Assembly (NCBI RefSeq): GCF_014640295.1
Contig: NZ_BMGR01000017.1
Span: 1 to 64,000, forward strand
Direction: 5' to 3'
From: Paenibacillus abyssi
GTDB taxonomy: Bacteria; Bacillota; Bacilli; Paenibacillales; Paenibacillaceae
DNA length: 64,000 nt
The position numbers were made by a program, and so were the translations under genes. The notes under the pieces were generated by a model, which worked only from the letters and a program-made list of their open reading frames with translations, did not search any database and was not told the origin of the DNA. Shown piece by piece: positions 1-10,437 of the stretch; within the stretch, counting starts at the first letter, position 1; each line of letters begins with the position of its first letter.

Positions 1-62
1 ACTACTCCAATAGTGACATTTTCTCGGATGAGTTAGGGTGACATTTTCTCAGACAATTGACA
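1..62. mobile_element. End of an IS21-like insertion sequence (body outside window)
   Basis: The motif GTGACATTTTCTC occurs twice as a direct repeat (13-25 and 38-50) and is followed by GACAATTGACA ending at about 62. Read from the other strand the terminus begins TGTCAATTGTC, with the repeated GAGAAAATGTCAC motif inside. Repeated subterminal motifs next to a TG...CA terminus are typical of IS21-family (IstA/IstB) ends. No transposase reading frame is in the window, so either the body lies to the left or this is a solo remnant. The family assignment is from memory of such ends and not from a search. Confidence 0.45.
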
Positions 63-119
63 TCCGCTCACATAATCAATCCGTCGAAGTATCGTACCTC
101 CGGCGGAGAACCACCGCAT

Positions 120-431
120 TTACCGGTCACTATTGTCTCGCCGCTCAGACTTGACCTTCATGTATGTATCGACAAATGAGCGGGGCTCCTCCCGTATATA
201 AAAGGTGCGCACCCCGCTGTCCGTATGCAAATAAAGGAAGCCAATGGCTTCCTTATCGCCGTTTTTCCGGTAGGAGATATCGAATACATTGTTTAAATGG
301 AACCGGTCATTCTTAACCGAAATAGCATCCTCATAAAGAATCATATCAAATGAAGTCTCGATGATTCTTTTTTCCGTCCGGTTGATCTCGTGTTTGATTT
401 CAATGCAGCGGTGCGATGCCAAAGCCCTCAT
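120..431 (-). CDS. Conserved hypothetical small protein
   Basis: A protein of about 103 residues beginning MRALASHRCIEIKHE. The frame continues 17 codons further upstream to an ATG at 482, but the internal ATG at 431 follows an AAAGGA element, so I chose it. The protein is soluble, with no signal peptide or membrane segment, and alternates short beta-like stretches with charged turns (VFDISYRK, GFLYLHTDSGVRTFYI), which could suit a small PH-like or beta-barrel fold. I do not recognise the family. It lies between the IS end and an exporter gene on the same strand, and nothing in the context indicates a function. Confidence 0.6.
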   Translation of the reverse strand: MRALASHRCIEIKHEINRTEKRIIETSFDMILYEDAISVKNDRFHLNNVFDISYRKNGDKEAIGFLYLHTDSGVRTFYIREEPRSFVDTYMKVKSERRDNSDR

Positions 432-546
432 CCGGATCAGTTCCTTTCTTTGGCCTGCGCCTATCGTTGCTGAATACAGCATTCATATCTTACATTCAGC
501 ATGTATAGCGTATTTCAACCTATAACATGCGCGGCCTTTATCGCTT

Positions 547-1749
547 TCATGCGTGATGTTTACCGGCGCAAGGCTGTACATCCATTCTGCGCAGCATGAC
601 AGTTAATCCGGCGCTTACAAGCAGTACGCCTATCGTCACGAAAATCCAGTGGATGTTCAGGAAGAACCCCAGCCCTCCGCCTACAAGCGGTCCGATCATC
701 GCCCCCAACTGATTGGCGCTTGTCGTGAGACCGAATGACCGGCCCCGGAACTCGTCCGCCGTACTCTGCACCACCAGCGTATTGATCGTTGGTACAATGC
801 CCGCCATAAACAAGCCGAATATAAACTGAACCGCTGTGAACAGCCACAGGTCATACACAAAGAACTGCAAGCTGACAACAATCCCCGAGGTGATCAGGCA
901 AAAAGCCAGCACGTTCGCGTAACCGCGTTTCACCCCTGCTTTGCCCCACATTGGAGAGGCCAGAATGCCGGCGATGCCGATCAGCGCAAATACGATACCC
1001 GACGATAACACCGCTCCCTTTACATCTCCCTGCAGCTCGGCAATATGCAGCGTTAGCAGCGGCTGAATCATATTGAACGACAGCTGGAAGGTAATCAATA
1101 ACAGCAGCAAATTTGTCAGCGTACCGCTCTGCAAGACAACTCTAAAGTCCTCCATAATGCTCGTTCTCTTGCCGGCAGTCCCTTGGGTGCCTTCCTTGAC
1201 CCAGACTATGACCGCAATCGTGGCAATAAAGATCGTGACCGCTGCAATAACGAACGACATCCGCTGACCGAAATAGAGCGCCAGCAGACCGCCGAACAAC
1301 GGCCCGACAATGCCGCCTGTCATCGTTCCGGCCTGCATCATCCCAAGGCTCCAGCCCATTTTCTCTTTTGGCGACACCGAGGCAACAATTGCCATCGAAG
1401 CAGGCACGAAGCCGCCGACAAATCCGTGCAGCATCCGCACGATGACCAATTCCCACGGATTCCGCACAAAGGCGATGAGCGCATAAATGACGGCCAAGCT
1501 GAGCCCCGCCCGGATGACCATTTTACGCTTGCCATATTTGTCCGCCAGCGATCCCCATAACGGAGCCATAATGGCGCCCACGAGAAACGCCGATGAGTGT
1601 ACGATACCGGCCCACAGATTGACCGCACTTTTATCCACGCCAAGATCAAACAAAAACAGCGGCAGAAAAGGGATAGCCATCGTATAGCTGGCACTGCAGA
1701 GAAGTACGCCGACCCATAAAATCCACATCGTTCGCTTCCAAGATTCCAA
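547..1749 (-). CDS. MFS-family exporter (DHA1-like, probable drug/multidrug efflux)
   Basis: A 400-residue membrane protein with about 12 hydrophobic helices in two halves. The loop between helices 2 and 3 carries the major facilitator signature (GSLADKYGKRKMVIRAG), and helix 5 has the G-rich antiporter-type segment (GTMTGGIVGPLFGGLLA). These features place it among H+-coupled DHA1 exporters of the Bacillus multidrug or tetracycline-efflux type; the substrate cannot be read from sequence. The frame opens with TTG directly after an in-frame stop and no strong ribosome site precedes it, so translation could instead begin at the ATG of codon 8 (MWILWVG). It is transcribed alone, downstream of the purD terminator. 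Confidence 0.8.
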   Translation of the reverse strand: MESWKRTMWILWVGVLLCSASYTMAIPFLPLFLFDLGVDKSAVNLWAGIVHSSAFLVGAIMAPLWGSLADKYGKRKMVIRAGLSLAVIYALIAFVRNPWELVIVRMLHGFVGGFVPASMAIVASVSPKEKMGWSLGMMQAGTMTGGIVGPLFGGLLALYFGQRMSFVIAAVTIFIATIAVIVWVKEGTQGTAGKRTSIMEDFRVVLQSGTLTNLLLLLITFQLSFNMIQPLLTLHIAELQGDVKGAVLSSGIVFALIGIAGILASPMWGKAGVKRGYANVLAFCLITSGIVVSLQFFVYDLWLFTAVQFIFGLFMAGIVPTINTLVVQSTADEFRGRSFGLTTSANQLGAMIGPLVGGGLGFFLNIHWIFVTIGVLLVSAGLTVMLRRMDVQPCAGKHHA

Positions 1750-1923
1750 ATCCGTTCACATCCGTTTTTTGGTCTTTTGCTGCAGTTAAGCTTATTATCC
1801 GGGTTTCTATACCTTTATTTTACCGTAATCTTCCACTTCATACGAGGTGATAAAAAATTGTTATCGATCATTCGAAAAAAACGAACATTGCCGGAGAAGG
1901 AGCAGTCATGCCCTAGGCTTAGT

Positions 1924-1967
1924 AAAAAAAACCGCCAGCCCCGCAAAAAAGCGGCAACTAGCGGTTT
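1924..1967 (-). terminator. Intrinsic terminator of the pur operon
   Basis: On the minus strand the sequence just after the purD stop forms a GC-rich stem (AACCGC...GCGGTT with an inner GCCGC/GCGG pairing) followed by a run of eight Ts. It closes the purine operon before the MFS gene. Confidence 0.85.
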
Positions 1968-1972
1968 TCACA

Positions 1973-3259
1973 TTATATAATCGAGCTATTGTCCTGCAAA
2001 GCTTTGACGGCAATGTCCGAACGGTAATGCACACCGTCAAAATGAATGCCTTTGGCCGCATTATAAGCCCGCTCGCGAGCTTCTACGGTATCTTTGCCGA
2101 CGCCGACAACGCCTAGTACGCGCCCTCCGCTCGTTACGATGCGGTCATTCTCCATAGAGGTTCCCGCATGAAACAGCAGCACGCCGTCCATTCCTGCCGC
2201 CTCGTCGAGGCCATCGATCACACGGCCTTTCGGATAGCTGGCCGGATAGCCTTCAGAAGCGAGAATGACGCATACTGCCGCATCATCGCTCCACTCAATG
2301 TCCAATTCATCCAGACGGCCGTTAAGCGAAGCGAGAATGATGTCTACCAGATCGGTTTTCAGCCGCGGCAGCACAACTTGCGTCTCCGGATCGCCCATAC
2401 GCGCATTGAACTCGATTGTTTTCGGGCCATCCTTTGTAATCATCAGACCGGCGAACAGCACGCCGCGGAACGGGCGTCCTTCGCTAACCATCGCCTTCGC
2501 GGTCGGTTTGATGATATTCTCGATGGCGTTCTCAATAATCGAATCGGCAATGTGCGGAAGCGGGGTATACGTACCCATCCCGCCTGTATTCGGACCTTTA
2601 TCGCCATCGAATACCGGCTTGTGGTCTTGGGCAGGAACCATCGGACGGACGATCTCGCCATCTACGAAAGCGAGGATCGACATTTCCTGTCCTTCGAGGA
2701 ATTCCTCGATAACAACCTGCGTTCCGGATTCGCCGAACACTTTGTTCACCATCATATCGGTAAGCGCCTGCTGTGCTTCTTCCATCGTAAAAGCAACGGT
2801 TACCCCTTTACCCGCTGCAAGTCCGTCCGCTTTAATAACGATTGGCACAGCCTGCTTGCTCAAATAATCCGAAGCCGTCTCGTAATCAGTGAAGGTCTCG
2901 TACTTTGCTGTAGGAATGTTATATTTCTTGAGCAGCTCTTTCATGAAAATTTTGCTGCCTTCGATCTCTGCCGCATTCTTCCGTGGTCCGAAGATCGGAA
3001 TGCCTTTCGCTTCGAACGCATCCACAATGCCTGCCGCCAGCGGATCGTCCGGACCGACAACGACTAGGTCAATCGCGTGGTCGATCGAGAACTGGATTAA
3101 ATCCGTAAACCGGCTGACCGGGATCGGTACGCATTCAGCAAGCTGGGCGATGCCCGCGTTGCCCGGCGCACAATAGATTTCTTTTACCTTCTCGCTTTTC
3201 TTCAATGCCCATACGATTGCGTGCTCACGCCCGCCGCCGCCGATAACTAATATACGCAA
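1973..3259 (-). CDS. purD: Phosphoribosylamine-glycine ligase (GAR synthetase)
   Basis: Converts phosphoribosylamine, glycine and ATP to GAR, the second step of purine synthesis. The 428-residue protein starts with the Rossmann-like RILVIGGGGREHA, has the ATP-grasp core (IKADGLAAGKGVTVA, FEARMGDPETQ-like segment FNARMGDPETQ) and normal family length. The open frame extends to an ATG at 3274, but that ATG lies in a perfect Shine-Dalgarno (GGGAGGG). The TTG at 3259, six bases after it, is the sensible start and gives the usual N-terminus. It is the last gene of the operon and is followed by a strong terminator. Confidence 0.96.
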   Translation of the reverse strand: MRILVIGGGGREHAIVWALKKSEKVKEIYCAPGNAGIAQLAECVPIPVSRFTDLIQFSIDHAIDLVVVGPDDPLAAGIVDAFEAKGIPIFGPRKNAAEIEGSKIFMKELLKKYNIPTAKYETFTDYETASDYLSKQAVPIVIKADGLAAGKGVTVAFTMEEAQQALTDMMVNKVFGESGTQVVIEEFLEGQEMSILAFVDGEIVRPMVPAQDHKPVFDGDKGPNTGGMGTYTPLPHIADSIIENAIENIIKPTAKAMVSEGRPFRGVLFAGLMITKDGPKTIEFNARMGDPETQVVLPRLKTDLVDIILASLNGRLDELDIEWSDDAAVCVILASEGYPASYPKGRVIDGLDEAAGMDGVLLFHAGTSMENDRIVTSGGRVLGVVGVGKDTVEARERAYNAAKGIHFDGVHYRSDIAVKALQDNSSII

Positions 3260-3338
3260 TTGGAACCCTCCCATAATGTTCGTCTATCAATCGGCGAGTC
3301 CGAACGCTATGCAGCATCCGGACTCCTCAATGTACGCA

Positions 3339-4886
3339 TTAATGTTTGAAATGACGCACTCCGGTCATGATCATGGCGATATTATGCGCATTCGCTACCG
3401 CGATCGACTCTTCATCCTTAATGGAGCCGCCTGGCTGAATGACTGCTGTGATGCCTGCTTTAGCAGCCAGCTCAAGCGTGTCGCCCATTGGGAAGAAAGC
3501 ATCCGAAGCGAGAATCGCGCCCGCCGCTTCAGCACCCGCTTGTTCGATTGCGATGCGGGCCGCGCCGACACGGTTCATCTGGCCTGCGCCTACGCCAATT
3601 GTCATATTGTTTTTCGCCAGCAAAATCGCATTGGATTTCACATGTTTAACAACCTTCCAGCCGAACAGCAGCTGCTTCAGCTCTTCTTCAGTCGGCTGAC
3701 GGTTGGTAACGACCTTAAGGTCCGCTTCCGTGAGGCTGTGCACATCGCTTTGCTGCACGAGCATGCCGCCGTCTACCGAAGTCACGAGCCATTCCGGTTT
3801 GCGCTCTGCTGCCGCTTGGAGCTCGCCCAGCTTCATCAGGCGGATGTTTTTCTTCTTCGTCAATACATCCAAAGCTTCTTGCGTGAAGTCTGGAGCAATG
3901 ACGATCTCAAGGAAGATTTCGTTCAGCAGCTCAGCCGTTTCCTTGCCGATTGTGCGGTTTGCCGCTACGATGCCGCCGAAAATCGACGTTGGATCGGCTG
4001 CATAAGCTTTTTGATACGCTTCGTGGATATCTGCTCCGATGCCCACGCCGCAAGGGTTCATATGTTTAACTGCGACAACCGCCGGTTCGGTGAATTCCTT
4101 CACGATCGCGAGCGCAGCATTTGCGTCATTAATGTTATTGTAGGAGAGCTCTTTGCCGTGAAGCTGCTGCGCTGTCGTAATGTTGCCGGATGCCGCAAGC
4201 GGTTTGCGGTAGAACGCAGCCTGCTGATGCGGGTTTTCTCCGTAGCGCAGATCCTGTACCTTCTCGTAAGTGACTGTATATTTCTCAGGCAGCGGTTCGC
4301 CGTTGAGCTTGGAAAGATAATCCGAGATAAGTGCGTCATAAGCTCCGGTATGACGGAATACTTTGGCAGCAAGACGTTTGCGCGTATCGAGCGTAGTATC
4401 GCCGTCCGCACGCACTTCCTCCAGCACGGCCGCATAATCCGAGCTATCCACCACAACGGTTACGAACGCGTGGTTCTTCGCAGCGGAACGCAGCATCGTC
4501 GGTCCGCCGATATCGATATTTTCGATGGCATCCTCATACGTGACATCCGGCTTCGCAATCGTCGCCGCGAACGGGTACAGGTTAACGATGACCAGATCGA
4601 TATAGTCCATGCCCAGCTCTTTCATCGCTTTCTGATGCTCTTCATCATCACGCACCGCAAGCAGTCCGCTGTGAACAGCCGGATGCAGCGTTTTGACGCG
4701 GCCATCCAAAATTTCCGGGAATCCGGTCACATCCGAGATACCGATAACTGGAACGCCTTCCTTCTCCAGCAAGCTTGCCGTACCGCCTGTAGAAATAATC
4801 TCCACACCCAACTTTGCCAGTTCACGGGAAAACTCCACAATGCCCGTCTTGTCGGACACACTAATCAACGCTCTACGTATAGCCAA
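3339..4886 (-). CDS. purH: Bifunctional AICAR transformylase / IMP cyclohydrolase
   Basis: Catalyses the last two steps of IMP synthesis: formylation of AICAR with 10-formyl-THF, then ring closure. The N-terminal MGS-like cyclohydrolase domain (RALISVSDKTG, STGGTASLL, KTLHPAVHSGLL) is followed by the transformylase domain (VKHMNPCG, RYGENPHQQAAFY, DAFFPMGD). The frame begins at 4952, but AAGGAGGG precedes a TTG at 4886 that gives the standard N-terminus AIRRALISVSDKTG and a 515-residue protein of normal family length. About 100 bases separate it from purN. Confidence 0.97.
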   Translation of the reverse strand: MAIRRALISVSDKTGIVEFSRELAKLGVEIISTGGTASLLEKEGVPVIGISDVTGFPEILDGRVKTLHPAVHSGLLAVRDDEEHQKAMKELGMDYIDLVIVNLYPFAATIAKPDVTYEDAIENIDIGGPTMLRSAAKNHAFVTVVVDSSDYAAVLEEVRADGDTTLDTRKRLAAKVFRHTGAYDALISDYLSKLNGEPLPEKYTVTYEKVQDLRYGENPHQQAAFYRKPLAASGNITTAQQLHGKELSYNNINDANAALAIVKEFTEPAVVAVKHMNPCGVGIGADIHEAYQKAYAADPTSIFGGIVAANRTIGKETAELLNEIFLEIVIAPDFTQEALDVLTKKKNIRLMKLGELQAAAERKPEWLVTSVDGGMLVQQSDVHSLTEADLKVVTNRQPTEEELKQLLFGWKVVKHVKSNAILLAKNNMTIGVGAGQMNRVGAARIAIEQAGAEAAGAILASDAFFPMGDTLELAAKAGITAVIQPGGSIKDEESIAVANAHNIAMIMTGVRHFKH

Positions 4887-4990
4887 CTTTATAAACCCTC
4901 CTTGAGAAATGTGTATGGGCGAGCCCCCATATGACGCAGACCCGCTATTCAAAGCCCCTCAGGGCATAATCCCGATGCCGGTTACCGGAT

Positions 4991-5599
4991 CTATCGCACC
5001 GTTACACGCCGGCCGTCCAGCGTGACGTTGCCTTGCGCGATTTGCTGCACAGCCCATGGAAGCAGCGCTTGCTCCGCCGCATGAATCCGCTGCGCAAGCG
5101 AGGCTTCCGTGTCGCCGTCAGCCACTTCGACAGCGCGCTGCGCGATAATCGGGCCGCTGTCCATTCCGCCATCGACATAATGAACCGTCACACCGGTAAT
5201 CTTCACGCCATACGCCAGCGCCTGCCCAATCCCGTTCACGCCCGGAAACGCCGGCAGCAGTGCCGGATGGATATTGATCATCCGACCGTAATAAGGCTTG
5301 ACCAGCACCGGAGTAATGATTCTCATATACCCTGCAAGCACGATCAGCCCGATTTCACGCCGCTGCAGCTCAGCTAAGATCTCCGTCTCATACGCTTCGC
5401 GGGAAGCATAGTCCTTCGGATTAAACAGCCAGGTGTCCACGCCCGCTTGGCGAGCACGCTCCACTACGGGCGCAGAAGGCTTATCACAGACAAGAAGCTC
5501 GATGGAACCATCGAGCCGCCTCTCCTTTGCCGCATCGGCCAGCGCCTGGAAGTTCGTTCCTTGGCCTGACGCGAACACGGCAATTTTTAATACTGCCAT
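4991..5599 (-). CDS. purN: Phosphoribosylglycinamide formyltransferase (folate-dependent)
   Basis: Transfers the formyl group of 10-formyl-THF to GAR to give FGAR. The 202-residue protein has the conserved start KIAVFASGQGTNFQAL, the catalytic region INIHPALLPAFPG (Asn-His pair) and the HYVDGGMDSGPIIAQ segment with the catalytic Asp. Its ATG overlaps the purM stop (TAATG), so the two are translationally coupled. This is the folate-dependent enzyme; no purT is seen in the window. Confidence 0.96.
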   Translation of the reverse strand: MAVLKIAVFASGQGTNFQALADAAKERRLDGSIELLVCDKPSAPVVERARQAGVDTWLFNPKDYASREAYETEILAELQRREIGLIVLAGYMRIITPVLVKPYYGRMINIHPALLPAFPGVNGIGQALAYGVKITGVTVHYVDGGMDSGPIIAQRAVEVADGDTEASLAQRIHAAEQALLPWAVQQIAQGNVTLDGRRVTVR

Positions 5600-6642
5600 T
5601 ACACATCCGCTCCTGTGAATGTCACAACGCGGCTGCCTTCCGTTACCGTTCCGATCCGGTAGGCTTGCTCGCCAAGCCCGTTAGCAGCGCGAAGCGCTTC
5701 TTCCGCTTGCTCGGCAGGAACGACAACGACCATGCCGACGCCCATGTTAAACGTCGTGAACATATCGCGGTTGGAAATGCCGCCCTTGGACTGCATCAGC
5801 TGGAAGATCGGCAGAATCGGCCAAGAGCCGTATTCGATTTCCACATTGACGCCTTCAGGAAGCACGCGCGGAATGTTCTCGATGAAGCCGCCGCCGGTAA
5901 TGTGCGCCATCCCTTTCACATTCACGCGCTGGATGAGCTCGAGCGCAGATTTCACATACAGCTTCGTCGGCTCCAGCAGCACATCGCCAAGGCGCGCACC
6001 GTCAAGCTCCGGCAGCGTATCAGTCAATGCGTAACCGCTCTGCTCGAGGAGCAGCTTGCGTACGAGCGAGAAGCCGTTGCTGTGAATACCGCTTGAAGCG
6101 AAGCCGAGCACCGCATCGCCAGGGGCGATCGTGGAGCCGTCGATGATTTTCTTCTTGTCGACGATCCCAACCGTAAAGCCGGCAATGTCGTACTCGTCCT
6201 CATCGTACATGCCCGGCATTTCAGCCGTTTCGCCGCCGATCAGGGCGCAGCCGGACTGCACGCAGCCGTCGGAGATCCCTTTCACGATCGCTTCGATTTT
6301 CTCCGGCACCACTTTGCCGCATGCCAGATAGTCGAGGAAGAACAGCGGCTCCGCGCCCTGCACGACGATATCGTTGACGCACATCGCCACCGCATCGATG
6401 CCGATTGTGTCATGCTTGTCCATCGCAAAAGCGAGCTTTAGCTTCGTTCCGACTCCATCCGTACCCGATACCAGCACCGGCTCTTCATACTTATCCTTGT
6501 TCAAACCGAACAAAGCGCCGAAACCGCCTAAATCTGTCAGCACCTCCGGGCGGAACGTTCTTTTCACATGTTTCTTCATCCGTTCGACCGCTTCATTACC
6601 TGCAGCGATATCGACGCCGGCTTGCTTATACGCCTCTGCCAC
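5599..6642 (-). CDS. purM: Phosphoribosylformylglycinamidine cyclo-ligase (AIR synthetase)
   Basis: ATP-dependent closure of FGAM to AIR. The 347-residue protein shows the PurM signatures [41 protein letters not shown] and the C-terminal [13 protein letters not shown]. Translation starts at GTG 6642 behind AGGAGGAG. The stop codon overlaps the purN start. Normal family length and position in the operon. Confidence 0.96.
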   Translation of the reverse strand: MAEAYKQAGVDIAAGNEAVERMKKHVKRTFRPEVLTDLGGFGALFGLNKDKYEEPVLVSGTDGVGTKLKLAFAMDKHDTIGIDAVAMCVNDIVVQGAEPLFFLDYLACGKVVPEKIEAIVKGISDGCVQSGCALIGGETAEMPGMYDEDEYDIAGFTVGIVDKKKIIDGSTIAPGDAVLGFASSGIHSNGFSLVRKLLLEQSGYALTDTLPELDGARLGDVLLEPTKLYVKSALELIQRVNVKGMAHITGGGFIENIPRVLPEGVNVEIEYGSWPILPIFQLMQSKGGISNRDMFTTFNMGVGMVVVVPAEQAEEALRAANGLGEQAYRIGTVTEGSRVVTFTGADV

Positions 6643-6730
6643 CTTCGATCACTCCTCCTAAAGGTCCTTCTACCAGTTCTATTAAGCTTGATCTAATCTT
6701 GAAACAACCGATGATTCGGTATCGCGGCTG

Positions 6731-8209
6731 CTAACAGCTGCAGCTTTTTTCCGATTCCGCATCAATCGGTGTTGGATAGTCATTATCAAAGCACGCCATG
6801 CACATGCCGCGGTTTATCTCGCCGTCATTGCCGCCTACCGCATCGACATACCCTTGGTTGCTGATGAAATAGAGCGAATCGGCATTGATAATTTCGCGGA
6901 TTTCTTCCACGGACTTCGATGAAGCAATCAGTTCCTTGCGGTCAGGCGTATCAATCCCATAATAACAAGGATTGGCAAAAGGCGGTGACGTAATCAGCAC
7001 ATGAACCTCGGTCGCACCGGCCTCGCGCAGCAAATTGACGATCCGGCGGGACGTCGTGCCCCGTACGATCGAGTCGTCAATCATAACGACGCGTTTGCCC
7101 TCAACGACCTTGCGAACGGCGCTCAGCTTCATCTTCACGCCCTTCTCGCGCAGCTCCTGGGAAGGCTGAATAAACGTACGGCCCGTGTACTTGTTCTTGA
7201 TCAAGCCAAGCTCGTAAGGAATGCCCGTCTGCTCGGCATAACCGATCGCCGCGGAAATACTCGAATCCGGAACGCCGGTTACGATGTCCGCATCCACAAA
7301 CGATTCAATGGCCATCCGGCTGCCCATCCGCTTGCGGGCGGAGTGCAGGTTGATGCCGTTAATATCGCTGTCGGGGCGGGCAAAATAGATATATTCCATC
7401 GCACAGGTCGCGCGGCGCACCAGCGGCGCATACCGGTCCTCATGCAGACCGTCCTTGTCCAGCACCAGCATCTCGCCTGGCTGTACATCGCGAACATAAG
7501 CCGCGCCAACGGTCTCCAATGCACAGGTTTCGGAAGCGAATACGTACCCGTCGCCAAGCTTGCCCATCACGAGCGGACGAAGGCCATGCGGATCCGACGC
7601 AACGACCAGCTTGTCATTGGTCATAATAAGAAAAGCAAATCCGCCTACAATACGCTGCAGCGCATCTTTGGCCGCCGACACGAAATCCTTCGGCGAGCGC
7701 GCGATCAGATGGGCGATAACCTCGGTGTCGCTCGTCGTCTGAAAGATCGAGCCTTGGTACTCGAGCTCGCGGCGGATTTCCGGCGCGTTCACGATGTTGC
7801 CGTTGGTTGCGACAGCCAGATCGCCGTCTCGGTATTTGAAGATCAGCGGCTGCGCGTTAGCCAGCTGGCTCTCGCCAGAGGTGGAATACCGCACATGGCC
7901 GATCGCTCTGGTGCCTTTTAAGCCTTCCAGCTTAGGCTGATCGAAGACTTCTTTGACCAGTCCCATGCCGCGGTGGTAGTGGAAGCCTTTGTTCTCCACG
8001 TCCACCGTGCAGATGCCGCAGCTCTCCTCGCCGCGGTGCTGCAGCGCATGCAGTCCGTAGTAAGCAAGCGAAGACGCGTCCGAATAACCGAACACGCCGA
8101 ATACGCCACACTCCTCTTTCAGCTTGTCAAACATATCGTCCCGGCCAATGCCCTCGTTGTAATGGTCGCCTGTCCACAGCTTCGGAAGCTGTCTTACTTC
8201 ATCAGACAT
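6731..8209 (-). CDS. purF: Amidophosphoribosyltransferase
   Basis: First committed step of purine synthesis: PRPP plus glutamine to phosphoribosylamine. The 492-residue protein is a class II glutamine amidotransferase whose nucleophile Cys34 (KEECGVFGV) would be exposed by removing the N-terminal propeptide, as in Bacillus PurF. The PRPP loop is [14 protein letters not shown], and C-terminal cysteines (CMACF, CSC) fit the 4Fe-4S cluster of the Bacillus-type enzyme. The propeptide is longer than the 11 residues of the B. subtilis enzyme. The start overlaps the end of purL by 16 bases. Confidence 0.97.
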   Translation of the reverse strand: MSDEVRQLPKLWTGDHYNEGIGRDDMFDKLKEECGVFGVFGYSDASSLAYYGLHALQHRGEESCGICTVDVENKGFHYHRGMGLVKEVFDQPKLEGLKGTRAIGHVRYSTSGESQLANAQPLIFKYRDGDLAVATNGNIVNAPEIRRELEYQGSIFQTTSDTEVIAHLIARSPKDFVSAAKDALQRIVGGFAFLIMTNDKLVVASDPHGLRPLVMGKLGDGYVFASETCALETVGAAYVRDVQPGEMLVLDKDGLHEDRYAPLVRRATCAMEYIYFARPDSDINGINLHSARKRMGSRMAIESFVDADIVTGVPDSSISAAIGYAEQTGIPYELGLIKNKYTGRTFIQPSQELREKGVKMKLSAVRKVVEGKRVVMIDDSIVRGTTSRRIVNLLREAGATEVHVLITSPPFANPCYYGIDTPDRKELIASSKSVEEIREIINADSLYFISNQGYVDAVGGNDGEINRGMCMACFDNDYPTPIDAESEKSCSC

Positions 8210-10437
8210 GGAATCGCATCCTTCCAGACCTTCTCCAGTTGCTCAACCGGTGAATCAATCGCCGGTTTGCCGTTCACGCTAATCGTTAATCCGTTACCTC
8301 CAACTACGCCGACTTCCGCATTCACAACGCCTTGCTCGTTCAACCAAGCTTTCAGCTCTGCCGCTTTTTCAGGTTTAACCGACAGCAGAATACGCGATTG
8401 GCTCTCACTGAATAAAGCTACATCCGTGCGAAGCCCTGTTTCCACATTAACCTTCGCGCCCAGACGGCCGCTGATACAGGATTCTGCAACCGCAGCTGCC
8501 AATCCGCCCTCGGACAAGTCATGCGCCGATGCGACAAGCCCTTGCTGAATCGCACCCAGAACCGCGCTAAGCAGCGTTTTTTCTTCCGCCAGATCAAGCG
8601 CCGGCGGACGTCCTTCCGTCACGCCGTGTACCGCATACTGCAGCTCGCTTCCGCCAAGCTCGGCTTTTGTCTCGCCCAGCAGCACGATGATATCGCCTTC
8701 TGCCTTGAAGCTTTGTGTTGTAATGTGATCCGTATCGTGTACGAGACCTACCATGCCGACAACCGGCGTCGGGTAGATCGCGCCTTTGGCATTCTCGTTG
8801 TACAAGCTGACATTGCCGCCGATAACCGGCGTATCCAGGATACGGCAAGCCTCTGCCATACCATCGACGGCTTTCTCGATTTGCCAGAACACTTCCGGCT
8901 TCTCCGGGTTACCGAAGTTCAGGTTATCCGTAATCGCAAGCGGCTCTGCACCGGAGCACACAATGTTGCGCGCTGCTTCCGCAACGGCAATGCGTCCGCC
9001 GACTTCAGGATCAAGATAGACATAACGTCCGTTGCAATCCGTTGTCATCGCCAGCGCCTTGCGCGTGCCGCGAATCGTGACAACAGCCGCGTCCGAACCA
9101 GGCTGCACAGCTGTGCTCGTGCGAACCATATAGTCATATTGATTATATACCCATTCCTTGCTGGCGACAGTCGGGGATGCCAAAACTTTCTTGAGTGCAT
9201 CCGTCAGATCCGTCACTTCAGCATAGGCTGCCGTATCGATTGCCGCATTCGCCGCATAATAAGCCGGCTCTGCGCTTGGCTTGTTATATACCGGACACTC
9301 GTCGACGAGTGCGGTTACCGGCATATCGGCTACCTGCTCACCTTGATGGAACAGACGCAGGCGGCCGTCGTCGGTTACTTTACCGACTTTGGCGCATAGA
9401 ATGCCCCAACGCTCGAAGATTTCTCTTGCTTGCGCTTCATGCTGCGGCTCCACAACGAATAGCATGCGCTCCTGGGATTCCGACAGCATCATTTCATATG
9501 GCGTCATGCCCGGCTCGCGCTGCGGCACCTCGTCCAGATACAGCTCCAGGCCGTTGCCGGCTTTGGATGCCATCTCCGAACTGGAGGAAGTCAGGCCTGC
9601 TGCGCCCATATCTTGAATACCGAGCACGATGCCGGTATCGATCAATTCCAAACACGCTTCCATAACGAGCTTCTCCATGAATGGATCGCCAACTTGAACC
9701 GCCGGACGTTTGGCATCCGAGTCCTCTGTCAGCTCCTCGGAAGCAAAGGTCGCGCCGTGGATGCCGTCGCGGCCTGTAGCCGGTCCGACATAGAATACCG
9801 GATTGCCTACGCCTTTGGCGACACCGCGCTGAATTTTGTCATGGTCGATCAGACCGACGCACATCGCATTAACGAGCGGATTGCCTTCATAGCTCTCGTC
9901 GAACATCACTTCGCCCGCTACTGTCGGAATACCGATACAGTTGCCGTATCCCGCAATCCCGCTGACGACATGCTCGAACAGATATCGTACGCGCTCATTC
10001 TCCAGGCGTCCGAAACGCAAGCTGTTCAACAATGCGACCGGACGTGCGCCCATCGAGAAGATATCGCGAATAATACCGCCCACGCCGGTTGCCGCGCCTT
10101 GATAAGGCTCGATCGCCGATGGATGGTTATGCGATTCGATTTTGAATACAACCGCCTGGTTGTCGCCGATATCCACGATCCCCGCGCCTTCGCCCGGTCC
10201 CATCAGGACGCGCGGCCCGCTTGTCGGGAAACGGCGAAGCACGTTTTTGGAATTTTTGTACGAGCAGTGCTCAGACCACATAACGCTGAATACGCCGATT
10301 TCCGTGTAGTTCGGCTGACGGCCCAGAAATCCGCAGATTAGCTCATATTCCGCGTCCGTTACACCCATTTGCTTATATATTTTCTGCTCGGCAATTTGCT
10401 CCGCTGTCGGTTCTTTAGCCGTTAACTGCTGCGCCAT
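8194..10437 (-). CDS. purL: FGAM synthase large subunit (PurL, small-type)
   Basis: ATP- and glutamine-dependent conversion of FGAR to FGAM, acting in a complex with PurQ (glutaminase) and PurS. At 747 residues it is the short Gram-positive PurL, which lacks the fused glutaminase. The FGAM-synthase domains are clear: [15 protein letters not shown], the nucleotide-binding [20 protein letters not shown] and the second-half [15 protein letters not shown]. It overlaps purQ by 23 bases upstream and purF by 16 bases downstream. Confidence 0.97.
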   Translation of the reverse strand: MAQQLTAKEPTAEQIAEQKIYKQMGVTDAEYELICGFLGRQPNYTEIGVFSVMWSEHCSYKNSKNVLRRFPTSGPRVLMGPGEGAGIVDIGDNQAVVFKIESHNHPSAIEPYQGAATGVGGIIRDIFSMGARPVALLNSLRFGRLENERVRYLFEHVVSGIAGYGNCIGIPTVAGEVMFDESYEGNPLVNAMCVGLIDHDKIQRGVAKGVGNPVFYVGPATGRDGIHGATFASEELTEDSDAKRPAVQVGDPFMEKLVMEACLELIDTGIVLGIQDMGAAGLTSSSSEMASKAGNGLELYLDEVPQREPGMTPYEMMLSESQERMLFVVEPQHEAQAREIFERWGILCAKVGKVTDDGRLRLFHQGEQVADMPVTALVDECPVYNKPSAEPAYYAANAAIDTAAYAEVTDLTDALKKVLASPTVASKEWVYNQYDYMVRTSTAVQPGSDAAVVTIRGTRKALAMTTDCNGRYVYLDPEVGGRIAVAEAARNIVCSGAEPLAITDNLNFGNPEKPEVFWQIEKAVDGMAEACRILDTPVIGGNVSLYNENAKGAIYPTPVVGMVGLVHDTDHITTQSFKAEGDIIVLLGETKAELGGSELQYAVHGVTEGRPPALDLAEEKTLLSAVLGAIQQGLVASAHDLSEGGLAAAVAESCISGRLGAKVNVETGLRTDVALFSESQSRILLSVKPEKAAELKAWLNEQGVVNAEVGVVGGNGLTISVNGKPAIDSPVEQLEKVWKDAIPCLMK

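Noticed and set aside
1877-1889. A PurBox-like sequence (AAAAACGAACATT) upstream of the MFS exporter gene
   Set aside because: It matches one PurBox well, but there is no facing second box at a suitable distance and no clear promoter, so it is not enough to claim PurR control.
3276-4934. A 552-codon plus-strand open frame
   Set aside because: It is antisense to purH, whose identity is certain; codon content (many Cys, His and Arg) is that of a shadow frame.
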